DNA of 64,000 nucleotides, from NCBI RefSeq assembly GCF_000153125.2, contig NZ_CM002299.1, positions 558,809-622,808 on the forward strand, given 5' to 3'. Source of the stretch: Congregibacter litoralis KT71. Its GTDB lineage: Bacteria; Pseudomonadota; Gammaproteobacteria; Pseudomonadales; Halieaceae. Positions 54,318-63,335 of this stretch are shown here, piece by piece (position 1 is the stretch's first letter; each line of letters starts with the position of its first letter). A program made the position numbers and the translations under genes. The notes below the pieces were generated by a model. The model saw only the letters and a list, made by a program, of their open reading frames with translations. It was not told the DNA's origin and did no database searches.

Positions 54318-56018
54318 TCAGGCTTCAAACACCGCCTGACCATCCAGATAGGTGGCCACGATAGGGATGTCCTTGATGGCATTGGGGTCGCTCTTGAGGG
54401 GATCGCGAGCCAGCAGGACAAAGTCCGCGAGCTTGCCGGGTGTCAGCGTGCCCTTATCGTGCTCCTCGAAAGAAGCATAGGCGCCGTTGACCGTGCAGAC
54501 CGCCATGGCTTCCGCCGCCGTGATGCGCTGGTTTTCACCCCATGCCCGGCCCTGGGAATCCTGCCGTGTCACCATGCTCTGGAGCGCCATCATGGGTTCA
54601 TAGGGGCCGGGCGTGAAGTCTGATGCCGGTGCGACCATGATGCCTGCGTCGATAAAGGAGCGGTGCGCGAACATGCTACGCATCTTCTCGGGACCGTAGT
54701 CGACCCACTTGTTACCGTGATAATAAGCATAGGTGTAGAAGGGCGTGGGGATGCTGCCCGTCGCTTTGATGCGTGTGAGAAGCCCTGGATTAACCAGGGA
54801 GCAGTGCTCGATGCGAAAACGCGGGTTGGCGCCGTCCCAGTTTTGCAGCACCCGCTCATAGGCCTTGAGCACCATATCGATGGTCACGTCACCATTGGCG
54901 TGAATGCCGATGCGAAAATCATTGGCGACGGCCTCGTCCACGGCCGCGTCGATCTGTTCTTGAGACATGGTAAGGATGCCGTAGTCGTCCGTACCCTCAA
55001 ACGGTGTGCTCATGCGCATGGTACGTTCCGAGGCGCTGCCGTCGGCGGCATATTTGACAGCACCCACCCGCAGCATGGAATTCCCAAAACCCGAACGCAT
55101 GCCCGTGGCCTTCATGGCTTCGTAAACCGGGGTGTTGCCGCGGGGCATAAAGGCAACGCGGGTGTACAGCTCTCCGGCGTCTAAGGCGTCCATATAGGAT
55201 ATCCAGCCTTCGAGGTCTCCCGCAGCGTCCGTGGTGCTCGTCAGTCCTGCCGCTGCCATGCGTCGGGTCATGAGACTTGCGCCTTTGCGATTGGTCTCAC
55301 GGTCTACCGCTGGCCACTCGCCCACATCGTCAAAGATGTCCATGGCAAGCTCCGCGACCTTACCCGTGAGCTCACCATCCTCGCGGAAAAAACGTCCGCC
55401 TTCGGGGTCCGGCGTATCCTTGGTGATGCCCGCTATAGAGAAGGCTTTGGAGTTCACCACGGCGGTGTGCCCGCCGCGGTGTCGGACCATGACCGGCTGC
55501 GAGGGCACGACGGCATCGATGTCCTGCAGGGTGAGAGGGCGACCCTCCTCAAATTTGGTGTCGTCGTACATGTGGGCAAGGACCCACTGCCCCGGCGGCG
55601 TTCGCCGTGCCTGCTCCTTGAGGAGCGCCTGCACCTTTGAAATCTGCCGGACGTTGACGTCAACACTGATGGCCTCGTTCGCCAGCAAGGGATGGGAGTG
55701 GGCATCAATGAAGCCCGGTGTCACCGTCAGGCCTCGAGCATCGATACGCCGCGTCCCGGGACCGGCTAAAGCCTCGATATCGGCAATGGCCCCCACGGCG
55801 AGAATGCGATTGCCCCGCACGGCCATGGCCTCGGCGTTGGAGGTCGTGACATCCATGGTGTGAAACGTGCCGCCGGTGACAATGAGGTCTGCTTTTCCAA
55901 GTCCTGAGCCCGGTCCCAGCTGCCCCCAGCTTGGCCTGCTGAGGGCAGCGACCGTCGAGGCCGCTGTCAGCGCTTTGAGGAGATGTCGGCGTTTATTATC
56001 GATCGCTGCACTGCGCAT
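54318..56018 (-). CDS. Exported Amidohydro_3-family amidohydrolase
   Basis: A 566-residue metal-dependent hydrolase of the YtcJ/Amidohydro_3 type. The ATG at 56018 is chosen because a Tat-like signal follows (NKRRHLLKALTAASTVAALS). The metal site is PGFIDAHSHP, with HRGGHTAVVNSKAF, IHANGDVTIDMVLKAYE and RIEHCSLVNPG later, and a C-terminal KLADFVLLARDPLK. The family cleaves amide or carbamate bonds in diverse compounds; the substrate is unknown. It ends 16 bp before the interrupted lipoprotein hydrolase starts, so the two may have formed an operon. Confidence 0.9.
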   Translation of the reverse strand: MRSAAIDNKRRHLLKALTAASTVAALSRPSWGQLGPGSGLGKADLIVTGGTFHTMDVTTSNAEAMAVRGNRILAVGAIADIEALAGPGTRRIDARGLTVTPGFIDAHSHPLLANEAISVDVNVRQISKVQALLKEQARRTPPGQWVLAHMYDDTKFEEGRPLTLQDIDAVVPSQPVMVRHRGGHTAVVNSKAFSIAGITKDTPDPEGGRFFREDGELTGKVAELAMDIFDDVGEWPAVDRETNRKGASLMTRRMAAAGLTSTTDAAGDLEGWISYMDALDAGELYTRVAFMPRGNTPVYEAMKATGMRSGFGNSMLRVGAVKYAADGSASERTMRMSTPFEGTDDYGILTMSQEQIDAAVDEAVANDFRIGIHANGDVTIDMVLKAYERVLQNWDGANPRFRIEHCSLVNPGLLTRIKATGSIPTPFYTYAYYHGNKWVDYGPEKMRSMFAHRSFIDAGIMVAPASDFTPGPYEPMMALQSMVTRQDSQGRAWGENQRITAAEAMAVCTVNGAYASFEEHDKGTLTPGKLADFVLLARDPLKSDPNAIKDIPIVATYLDGQAVFEA

Positions 56019-56279
56019 GGTGGAACACCTTGAAAGGGGATATCTGAATTTCAGAGTACGTCTACGGTATGTTTCTGACAAGCGGCTGGCCTGGGGCCCA
56101 TAGGCGATTCCCAAGAGTCCGGTAGCCCGTCGGCAGGCGTTCAGAAAAAGGTGCGTCCGGGGCGAAGTCTGTCGTAAAAGAAGTGCACACTCGTTAAGCT
56201 TTGGATCACTATTGAGCAGCACAGCCCCTGACCCGCCGCTCCTGCGTGACGCTCCCACTTTTTTCAGGTCCCAAGTGAT

Positions 56280-58286
56280 ATGAGTAACCCTTTTTTTGCA
56301 CCGTCGGCGCCCCACGGCATACCGGATTTTCCTAACCTACGCTTCGAGCACTACCGGGAAGCTTTTGATAAAGGCTTTGCCGAGCAAGGGGAAGAGATTC
56401 AGAGGATTGTGGCGTCGGCCGAGGCGCCCACTTTTGAGAATACGCTTCTCGCTCTGGAAAACAGCGGCGCAACCCTCCGTCGTGTCGAAGACGTGTTCTG
56501 GAACCTGACGTCCTCGGATACCGATGAAAAACTCCAGGCGCTGGAATGCGAGATCGCCCCGGAGTCCAGTGCGCATCGCAGTGCTATCTATGGCAACCCG
56601 AAGCTCTTTAGCCGCGTACAGGCAGTCTACGACAGCGAAGAAGAGCTGAGCCCCGAGCAAAGGCAGCTCCTTGAGGAAACCCGGCAGCTGTTTGTCCGAT
56701 CCGGAGCCGCCTTGGATGAGGCGGATCGTCATCGCGTGAGCGCCATCACGGAAAAGCTGGCGGTGCTCTGTACGCGCTTCGGGCAAAACGTCCTGGCAGA
56801 CAGCAATGCCTATGCCCTGGTCCTCACTGACGAAAAGGATCTCGCGGGCCTCCCGGCATACGTGCGGGACATGGGGCGGGAGGAGGCGCGCAGTCGCGGT
56901 CATCTCGATGCCTGGGTATTCACTCTGTCGCGCTCATCGATCACGCCTTTTTTGCAATATGCGGATCAGCGCTCCTTGCGCGAAGCTATTTATAGGGGGT
57001 ACACAGAGTGTGGAACAAGGACGGTGGATAACCGGCCGTTGATCCGTGAGATCGTTGCTCTGCGTCAGGAGCGGGCACAGCTTCTCGGCTTTGAAAGCCA
57101 CGCCGACTTTATGCTCGATGACCGTATGGCCCGGACCACCGAGGCTGTGCGCGAACTCCTTGATCAGGTCTGGGACCCCTGCCAGGCCCAGGTCGCCCGG
57201 GAAGCGACGGCACTTTTGGAGTGTTCGGGACTTGCTGCGGGCGAGGAACTGGCGCCCTGGGACTGGTGGTACTACACGGAAAAGCTGCGCCGCCAACGCT
57301 TTGATCTGGACCCCGACGAGCTAAAACAGTATTTCACGCTCGAGAATGTGCGCGACGGCGTTTTTGCCGTGGCGAATAAGTTGTACGGCCTGGTGTTTAA
57401 AGAGCGACGGGATTTACCCGTTTATCATCCGGACGTTGTGCCCTACGAAGTCTGTGAGGCGGATGGAACGCGAGTCGGATTTTTCCTGTTTGATTTTTAC
57501 TCGCGGCCGTCCAAGCGCAGCGGCGCGTGGATGTCGGAGTTCCGCGCCCAGAGTTACGATGGTCAGCGGGTGACCCCGGTGATTGTAAATTGCTGCAACT
57601 TCCCCAAGTCCACGCCCTGTCTTCTGGGTGTCGACGAAGTAAGAACGCTGTTTCACGAATTTGGGCACGGGCTTCACGGCCTGTTGAGCGACGTCCCCTA
57701 CGCCAGCCTGGGCGGAACCAACGTCAAACAGGATTTTGTCGAGCTGCCCTCGCAGATCATGGAGCATTGGGCCATGGAGCCCCAGGTGCTCAAGTCCTAT
57801 GCGCGCCACGTCGATAGCGGCGAGGTTATCCCGGATGCGCTCATCGCCAAACTCAAGGACTCGGAGCAGTTTAAACAGGGTTTTGCGACGACAGAGTATC
57901 TGGCTGCCTGCTATCTGGATCTTGCCTGGCATAGCGACCCAAGGGCTGCCGAAGGCGATGTGGAAGCTTTTGAAGCGCAGGCGATGGCGGCGATTGGCAA
58001 AACGCCAATGATTGATCCCCGCTATAAATCAACCTATTTCCAGCACATCTTCAGCGACGACGCCTATTCGGCGGGCTACTACGTCTATATCTGGGCGGAG
58101 GTATTGGACGCGGACGGTTATGAGGCCTTCAAGGAAAACGGTCTTTTTGATTCCAATACCGCCAGGGCGTTTCGAAGCCATGTGCTGGAGCGCGGTGGCT
58201 CTGCTGATCCCATGGCCCTCTACCGCGCATTTCGTGGTCGTGATCCCCGGGTGGAGCCTCTCCTGCGGAATCGCGGATTACTTTAG
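56280..58286 (+). CDS. M3-family metallopeptidase (Dcp/oligopeptidase A-like)
   Basis: A 668-residue zinc peptidase. It starts SNPFFAPSAPHGIPDFP with TFENTLLALENSGATLRRV and VFWNLTSSDTDEKLQ, as in dipeptidyl carboxypeptidase Dcp. The zinc site is HEFGH (459-463), followed by SQIMEHW and the substrate-loop GGTNVKQDFVELPS. No signal peptide is seen, so it is cytoplasmic and digests short peptides. It is divergent from the Amidohydro_3 gene by 261 bp, which hold no further gene that I can see. Confidence 0.92.
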   Translation: MSNPFFAPSAPHGIPDFPNLRFEHYREAFDKGFAEQGEEIQRIVASAEAPTFENTLLALENSGATLRRVEDVFWNLTSSDTDEKLQALECEIAPESSAHRSAIYGNPKLFSRVQAVYDSEEELSPEQRQLLEETRQLFVRSGAALDEADRHRVSAITEKLAVLCTRFGQNVLADSNAYALVLTDEKDLAGLPAYVRDMGREEARSRGHLDAWVFTLSRSSITPFLQYADQRSLREAIYRGYTECGTRTVDNRPLIREIVALRQERAQLLGFESHADFMLDDRMARTTEAVRELLDQVWDPCQAQVAREATALLECSGLAAGEELAPWDWWYYTEKLRRQRFDLDPDELKQYFTLENVRDGVFAVANKLYGLVFKERRDLPVYHPDVVPYEVCEADGTRVGFFLFDFYSRPSKRSGAWMSEFRAQSYDGQRVTPVIVNCCNFPKSTPCLLGVDEVRTLFHEFGHGLHGLLSDVPYASLGGTNVKQDFVELPSQIMEHWAMEPQVLKSYARHVDSGEVIPDALIAKLKDSEQFKQGFATTEYLAACYLDLAWHSDPRAAEGDVEAFEAQAMAAIGKTPMIDPRYKSTYFQHIFSDDAYSAGYYVYIWAEVLDADGYEAFKENGLFDSNTARAFRSHVLERGGSADPMALYRAFRGRDPRVEPLLRNRGLL

Positions 58287-58417
58287 GTCGCCGGCTGGCT
58301 TTGATCGCCCGTTACGCGTAGGGTCCAAGGGGTATTGGAACCATCTATTGCCACAAATGCTTGTTGTACAGGATCAGTGATCAGGATCCCTGTCTTAACG
58401 GTCATCACCCTGAGTCG

Positions 58418-58489
58418 CGACTTTTTCACGACTTTTAGGACCTCTTTTTTGGACCTTTTTTTGCACCTTCTTCAGCACTTTTTTCAGCA
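58418..58489 (+). repeat. Degenerate C-plus-poly-T repeat before rimK
   Basis: About six imperfect units of 11-14 bases, each ending in a run of four to seven Ts (for example GGACCTTTTTTTG and AGCACTTTTTTCA), fill the leader just upstream of rimK. If transcribed, this gives an RNA with regularly spaced U-tracts directly before the ribosome site. Confidence 0.6.
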
Positions 58490-58504
58490 ACGACGAGGCT
58501 TAAC

Positions 58505-59707
58505 ATGAAGCTAGCAATACTCTCCTGCGCGCCCAACGCCTACAGCACGCGGCGCTTGAAAGAGGCCGCAGAGCAGCGCGGCCATGACGCTAAGGTGCTG
58601 AATACACTAAAGTTTGCCATTGATCTGGAGGAAGGCTCTCCGGAGCTTTACTACCGTCAGAAACGACTCAGCAGCTATGACGCGGTACTGCCAAGAATCG
58701 GTGCTTCCATTACCTATTACGGTACGGCGGTGGTGCGTCAGTTCCAGGAAATGGATGTCTTCTGTGCCAATACCGCCCATGGCATCGCAAACTCCCGGGA
58801 CAAACTCCGCAGTCTGCAGATTCTCAGTCGTCATCACATCGGACTGCCCCGGACGACCTTTGTCCGCGATCGCAAGGACGTGCTGCCGGCGATCGAGCGC
58901 GTGGGGGGAGCCCCCATCGTTATCAAACTGATTGAGGGAACCCAGGGGATCGGTGTGCTCCTGGCGGAGTCCGTAAAACAGGCTGAATCCATCATTGAAC
59001 TCCTCCAGAGCCAGAAGCAGAACGTGCTGATTCAAAAGTTTGTTGCCGAGAGCAAGGGCAAGGATATTCGCGCCTTTGTGGTGGGCGATCAGGTGGTGGC
59101 CGCCATGCGCCGGGTGGCCCAGGGTCAGGAGTTTCGCAGCAACGTCCACCGCGGCGGGGTCGCTGAGCCTGTAGAACTGGATGAGCGCTACCGTGAGACG
59201 GCCGTGCGCTGTGCGCAGATTCTCGGTCTTCGGGTCGCCGGTGTGGATATGCTGGAAGGAAAGGACGGCCCCCAGGTGATGGAGGTGAATTCGTCCCCAG
59301 GGCTTGAAGGCATCGAAACGGCAACGGAACTGGATATTGCCGGCGCGGTTGTGGATTACCTCGCAGCGCAGGTGGATTTTCCTGAAATCGACATCCGGCA
59401 GCGCCTGACGGTGAGCAAGGGTTATGGGGTCACGGAGCTGTATATCCCCGAGGGCTCAAAGTTTGTGGGGCAGACGATTCTTCAATCTACCGTGGAAGAA
59501 AAGGATCTCAACGTGCTCACCCTTTATCGCGGCGGCAAGGTTCTCCCTAACCCCCGGCGGGATCGGGTCCTGGAGCCCGGTGATAAATTGCTCTGCTACG
59601 GAAAGCTCGAGGCCATGCGAGATATGATTCCCGCGCGGACCCAGAAAAAGCGGCGACCCGAGGTGCAGGAACTCGATACGGCAATTACTGCGACGAACTC
59701 GGACTAG
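58505..59707 (+). CDS. rimK: RimK-type glutamate ligase with C-terminal TrkA_C domain
   Basis: A 400-residue ATP-grasp ligase. Residues 1-295 follow RimK, which adds glutamates to ribosomal protein S6 or another target: NSRDKLRSLQIL, APIVIKLIEGTQGIGVLL, IRAFVVGDQVVAAMRR and VMEVNSSPGLEGIE. Residues about 305-375 form an added TrkA_C-like domain (VTELYIPEGSKFVGQTIL, LTLYRGGKVLPNP, LEPGDKLLCYG), a ligand-sensing module of potassium-channel regulators. Usual RimK is about 300 residues. It is followed 39 bp later by an aspartoacylase-like gene on the same strand. Confidence 0.9.
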   Translation: MKLAILSCAPNAYSTRRLKEAAEQRGHDAKVLNTLKFAIDLEEGSPELYYRQKRLSSYDAVLPRIGASITYYGTAVVRQFQEMDVFCANTAHGIANSRDKLRSLQILSRHHIGLPRTTFVRDRKDVLPAIERVGGAPIVIKLIEGTQGIGVLLAESVKQAESIIELLQSQKQNVLIQKFVAESKGKDIRAFVVGDQVVAAMRRVAQGQEFRSNVHRGGVAEPVELDERYRETAVRCAQILGLRVAGVDMLEGKDGPQVMEVNSSPGLEGIETATELDIAGAVVDYLAAQVDFPEIDIRQRLTVSKGYGVTELYIPEGSKFVGQTILQSTVEEKDLNVLTLYRGGKVLPNPRRDRVLEPGDKLLCYGKLEAMRDMIPARTQKKRRPEVQELDTAITATNSD

Positions 59708-59746
59708 AAACAGGACACGGCTGCGGCAATTTGATCGCGGGCATTA

Positions 59747-60829
59747 TTGGGGAATAGAACATTGGCAGCGGTGCTCAAGAATTCGGAACTGGTGATTGGC
59801 GGCGTGAGCATAGCGCCGGGCGAGCGGGAGCTCATCGATCTGCGCGTGGCGCCCATGTACACCCATGATGACCTCTCCATCAATGTGCAGGTGCTCCGCG
59901 GCCGCCGCCCGGGTCCGACGCTGTTTATCAGCGCCGCGATTCATGGTGACGAAATAAACGGCGTGGAAATTATCCGTCGCCTGCTTCAGCACAAGGCCCT
60001 GAAAAATCTTCGCGGCAACCTGCTGGCCATACCCATTGTGAATGTCTACGGCTTTTTGAATCACACGCGCTACCTACCTGATGGTCGTGACCTTAACCGT
60101 TCCTTTCCAGGCTCCTCCAAAGGCTCTCTCACGGGTCGCGTCGCTCATACCTTTGTAAAAGAGGTGGTGAAGCAGTGTACCCACGGCATCGACTTACACA
60201 CGGGGGCAAGACATCGCAGCAATTTCCCGCAGATTCGTGCTGACCTCGATGATGAGCAGGCCGCGGAGATGACCCGCGCCTTTGGGGTTCCCCTGGCCAT
60301 CGATGCAAAAATTCGCGATGGCTCCCTTCGCGACTGCGCCGGAGACTTGGGAATTCCCGTGATTCTTTACGAGGCGGGTGAGGCCCTGCGCTTTGAGGAG
60401 GTTTATATTCGGGCCGGTGTGCGGGGAATCATTAACGTCATGCGCAGCATCGGCATGCTGCCTGTGTCTCGCAGCCGAAAGGCACACCCCGAGCCGATTA
60501 TCAGTAATGAAACAACCTGGGTGCGGGCGGGGGAGAGCGGCGTGCTGCGCACCTTTGCCGCCCTGGGCGACAAGGTGAGTGAGGGGCAAACCCTGGCAAT
60601 CGTTGCGGACCCCCTGGGCGCCTCCGAGACTCCCATATTGGCGCCCTCCAGCGGCGTGGTGATTGGGCGAACCAACCTGCCACTGGTGTACGAGGGAGAC
60701 GCCACCTTTCACATAGCTAACTACGGACGGCGCGCGAGTGCGGTGGAGCGCCATGTGGAGCAGTTTCAGGAGGCCCATGCAACCGATGAGCAAGCGCCCA
60801 TGGATCCCGAGGATGCGCCCATAGTCTGA
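59747..60829 (+). CDS. Succinylglutamate desuccinylase/aspartoacylase-family protein
   Basis: A 360-residue zinc-dependent carboxypeptidase-like enzyme. The start codon is uncertain: TTG 59747 is used, but TTG 59762 or GTG 59771 are possible. Metal ligands are His66 and Glu69 in AAIHGDEINGVE, with a third His in GIDLHTGARHR; LPDGRDLNRSFPG is also typical. A C-terminal biotinyl-lipoyl-like beta domain (GVLRTFAALGDKVSEGQ) follows. Family members remove acyl groups from amino acids. Pairing with RimK suggests that it removes or trims glutamate-type modifications; this is inference. Confidence 0.88.
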   Translation: MGNRTLAAVLKNSELVIGGVSIAPGERELIDLRVAPMYTHDDLSINVQVLRGRRPGPTLFISAAIHGDEINGVEIIRRLLQHKALKNLRGNLLAIPIVNVYGFLNHTRYLPDGRDLNRSFPGSSKGSLTGRVAHTFVKEVVKQCTHGIDLHTGARHRSNFPQIRADLDDEQAAEMTRAFGVPLAIDAKIRDGSLRDCAGDLGIPVILYEAGEALRFEEVYIRAGVRGIINVMRSIGMLPVSRSRKAHPEPIISNETTWVRAGESGVLRTFAALGDKVSEGQTLAIVADPLGASETPILAPSSGVVIGRTNLPLVYEGDATFHIANYGRRASAVERHVEQFQEAHATDEQAPMDPEDAPIV

Positions 60830-60883
60830 GGTGCCCGGGGGGCCGTGCGACGTTAGATTACGTCTGGAAAACTAAAGTCTGCC

Positions 60884-60955
60884 AAAAGAGGGAAAAGAGG
60901 GAAAAGAGGGAAAAGAGGGAAAAGAGGGAAAAGAGGGAAAAGAGGGAAAAGAGGG
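60884..60955. repeat. Eight-copy 9-bp tandem repeat
   Basis: AAAAGAGGG is repeated eight times without error between 60884 and 60955, just past the 3' end of tRNA-Arg. Such perfect short repeats vary in number by slippage. No gene is seen here. Confidence 0.95.
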
Positions 60956-60960
60956 GAAGG

Positions 60961-61037
60961 TGGCGCGCCCGGAGAGATTCGAACTCCCGACCAACTGGTT
61001 CGAAGCCAGTTACTCTATCCAGCTGAGCTACGGGCGC
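60961..61037 (-). tRNA. tRNA-Arg (anticodon TCG)
   Basis: The minus strand forms a full cloverleaf of 77 bases including an encoded CCA (60961-60963). The acceptor GCGCCCG (61037-61031) pairs with CGGGCGC, the D arm holds AGCTCAGCTGGATAGAG, and the anticodon stem ACTGG/CCAGT encloses CTTCGAA, so the anticodon is TCG. The T arm carries GTTCGAATC. It would read CGA (and other CGN by wobble). It stands alone beside the tandem repeat. Confidence 0.95.
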
Positions 61038-61190
61038 CTTGAACGTGATTATACCGCGATTTGAACGCGTAATTCTCCGATTTTTTTGCTTCTGCGGTGA
61101 AGTTTTACCATTTCGTACTCCCCCAGCCGTCGCCGGACCAGGGGTTTTCAAACTGCTGTTCGCCCGGTTTACACGGGCGCAGTGCCGATA

Positions 61191-61739
61191 TTAGGCGGCG
61201 GCTTCCTGCTCGACCTCTTCGCTGGTCTCGGACTCGTCGCTCTCCAGTGCCGCAAGCTTCTCTTCCAGGGCTTTCAGCTGCGCTTTGAGTTCGGCATTCT
61301 CGTTCTTGGTCTGTTTGTAGGACTTTTGCAGCAAATCATTAGCTGCCGTTTTCTCGGCAAGCTTCTTCTTGCTGGCATCGAGGTTCTTCTTCATTTTGGC
61401 GGGATCAAACTGCTTGAGCGTCGCTACTTCTTCGCGGACTTCAGACAGGTCAGACTGCAGTGCCTTGGCGCGTGTTTTTTGCTTGGCCACGTCTTCCAGA
61501 AGATTTTCACAGCGCTGATGAAGTTCGCGGTTGCGCTGCTCGACCTTTTTGTTTTTTGAAGCGTCTACCGACAGGGCTGAGATCTGCTCCAGCTGCTTCG
61601 CGATAACGGCTTTTTGATCTTCCGTTGCTTTTTCGAGTTTGCTGATCTCTTCTGCCTTTGCATCAAGTTGTACTTGATACTCGGCGCGGAGCTTCTCTTC
61701 GAGCTCCATAATCTTTTCCAGGTTTCTTGCAGTAAGCAT
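61191..61739 (-). CDS. Coiled-coil protein
   Basis: A 182-residue, highly charged protein that is coiled coil for almost its whole length (ELEEKLRAEYQVQLDAKAE, then VREEVATLKQFDPAKMKKNL, ELKAQLKALEEKLAALE). It opens MLTARNLEKIMELEEKL, which I think is a conserved start in gammaproteobacteria, and ends in an acidic tail EEVEQEAAA. No membrane segment or signal is seen. The function is unknown; it might be a structural or scaffold protein. Confidence 0.75.
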   Translation of the reverse strand: MLTARNLEKIMELEEKLRAEYQVQLDAKAEEISKLEKATEDQKAVIAKQLEQISALSVDASKNKKVEQRNRELHQRCENLLEDVAKQKTRAKALQSDLSEVREEVATLKQFDPAKMKKNLDASKKKLAEKTAANDLLQKSYKQTKNENAELKAQLKALEEKLAALESDESETSEEVEQEAAA

Positions 61740-62164
61740 TCAGTATGTCCGTTGAATTAGTGTTGTTGAGCTAAATTGCTAAATTCAAGCTGAGGCTTTT
61801 CAGCGCAAATTATCGAGCCAAAATCGTGCTTACCATGAAAAGCCCGGTGCTCTCATTACGCAACTGGCTTCTTGGCGCGGTGTGAATCTTGATGCGGCTT
61901 AGCTATGGGAACTGGCTGCCACACCGCGGTGCACTGGCTTGAGCGACGATCACTTGAGGCTCGCAACGGACCGTCGTTATCGGACGCTGGGTCGTGAGCC
62001 AGGGGATCCAAAAACCCGACCCAACTACGGGTCGACGATTTTTAGCGCGGCAAAGGGTATCCGTAGAACGTGCCAAGTGCAAGAAAACACAGAAAAAAAG
62101 TAGGGGGAATATCCGCAGCTCAGGAGGTGCTCGGCAGCACGCGGCTTCCGTGTAAACTGCACCT
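61740..62164. other. Intergenic region without a clear gene
   Basis: This 425-bp gap lies between the divergent coiled-coil and DUF819 genes. I see no convincing gene; a 138-codon minus frame (61903-62319) runs into the DUF819 gene and looks like chance. CGACCC/GGGTCG at 62017-62034 forms a small hairpin followed by Ts, which might end transcripts entering from the left. Promoters for both genes should lie here. Confidence 0.6.
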
Positions 62165-63319
62165 ATGTTCACAAGCACCCTGACTATTGCCGCGGTATTG
62201 GCGGCCCTCATCGCTTTGTCTGAATGGCTGGCGACACGCACCTGGCTACGACATTTCGGGGCGGCACTTCTTGTGATTGTGCTGACGGCCATTGTCGCCA
62301 ACCTGGGTGTTATTCCCACCTATGGGCCCGATACGCCGCTCTACGGCGCTATTTTTACCTATGTCGCGCCCCTGGGGATTTTCTGGCTTCTCCTGCTAGT
62401 GGATTTACGCAGTCTGGGACAGGTGGGGGGGCCAACGCTGCTGCTGTTCTTACTCGGGGCCTGTGGTACCGCCTTGGGAGCCGCCGCGGGGCATTGGGTT
62501 GTGGGCGGGGCCGACGCCCTGGGTGAGCAGCACGCGGCCCTGGCCGGTATGTTTACGGGTACCTATGTGGGGGGCAGCGTGAATTACAACGCCGTGGCCC
62601 TGGAATATGGCGTCATGGAAGACGCGGCGCTCTATGCGGGAGCGGCGGCGGTGGATAACGCCATGACTACGGTCTGGATGGTTGTCTGTGTGACCCTGCC
62701 TCGCCTCCTGGTAGGGTTTTGGCCCAAAGCTGAAAACCAGGAGGAGCGGGTGGCCCATGGCCCCATCGAAGACGATGGTGAGGTCATGCGAATTTTTGAT
62801 CTCGCGGTGGTGATTGCCCTGGGTATCGCTGCCGTAAGTCTCTCGGATGTATTGGCGGACAGTTTGAAGGAGTCTGCAGGACTCGATATTCCCTCGGTGC
62901 TGATACTGTCGACACTCGCGCTCGTCCTGGCGCAGCTGCCCATGGTCCAGCGTATCAAGGGGGCCCGTTTGCTGGGGCTTCTTGCGGTGTATTTGTTTCT
63001 GGCGGTGATCGGTTCCCTCTGCGACGCTGAAGCACTCATGCGCATGGGTGAGCTGGCCCCGGTGCTGGGGGTGTTTGTGGTGGTGCTGGTGTCCGTGCAT
63101 GGCACCGTCGTATTTGGCGCAGCGCGCTTGCTTAAGGCCGATCTGGAAACCGCATCCGTCGCATCCCAGGCAAATATCGGTGGTGGTACCTCGGCCCTGG
63201 CGCTGGCGCGCAGCCTCGGTCGCAGCGATCTGGAGCTCCCGGCGATTCTCGTAGGCTCGGCCGGTTTGGCCCTGGGCAACTATCTCGGCTTCACCATGGT
63301 TGGTCTGCTGGGGGGTTGA
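62165..63319 (+). CDS. DUF819 family membrane protein
   Basis: A 384-residue multi-pass protein of the DUF819 family: about 10 helices, with the conserved ALAGMFTGTYVGGSVNYNAVA and DNAMTTVWMVVCVTLPRLL, and a second repeat-like part SQANIGGGTSALALARSL and LVGSAGLALGNYLGF. The symmetric GG motifs suggest an inverted-repeat transporter fold. The family is of unknown function, possibly a transporter. It is a single gene that converges with the YqaA-like gene. Confidence 0.88.
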   Translation: MFTSTLTIAAVLAALIALSEWLATRTWLRHFGAALLVIVLTAIVANLGVIPTYGPDTPLYGAIFTYVAPLGIFWLLLLVDLRSLGQVGGPTLLLFLLGACGTALGAAAGHWVVGGADALGEQHAALAGMFTGTYVGGSVNYNAVALEYGVMEDAALYAGAAAVDNAMTTVWMVVCVTLPRLLVGFWPKAENQEERVAHGPIEDDGEVMRIFDLAVVIALGIAAVSLSDVLADSLKESAGLDIPSVLILSTLALVLAQLPMVQRIKGARLLGLLAVYLFLAVIGSLCDAEALMRMGELAPVLGVFVVVLVSVHGTVVFGAARLLKADLETASVASQANIGGGTSALALARSLGRSDLELPAILVGSAGLALGNYLGFTMVGLLGG

Positions 63320-63335
63320 TACCCCGGGTCTTGGG

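Noticed and set aside
60884..60955. CRISPR array
   Set aside because: The 9-bp units are directly adjacent with no spacers and there are no cas genes; it is a simple tandem repeat.
60858..61151. A minus-strand frame with (LFS)n repeats over the tandem array
   Set aside because: The peptide is simply the translation of the 9-bp repeat and of the tRNA-Arg gene. No start signal or family is seen.
61903..62319. A 138-codon minus frame in the gap before the DUF819 gene
   Set aside because: It overlaps the start of the clear DUF819 gene, and its sequence shows no domain or sensible topology.
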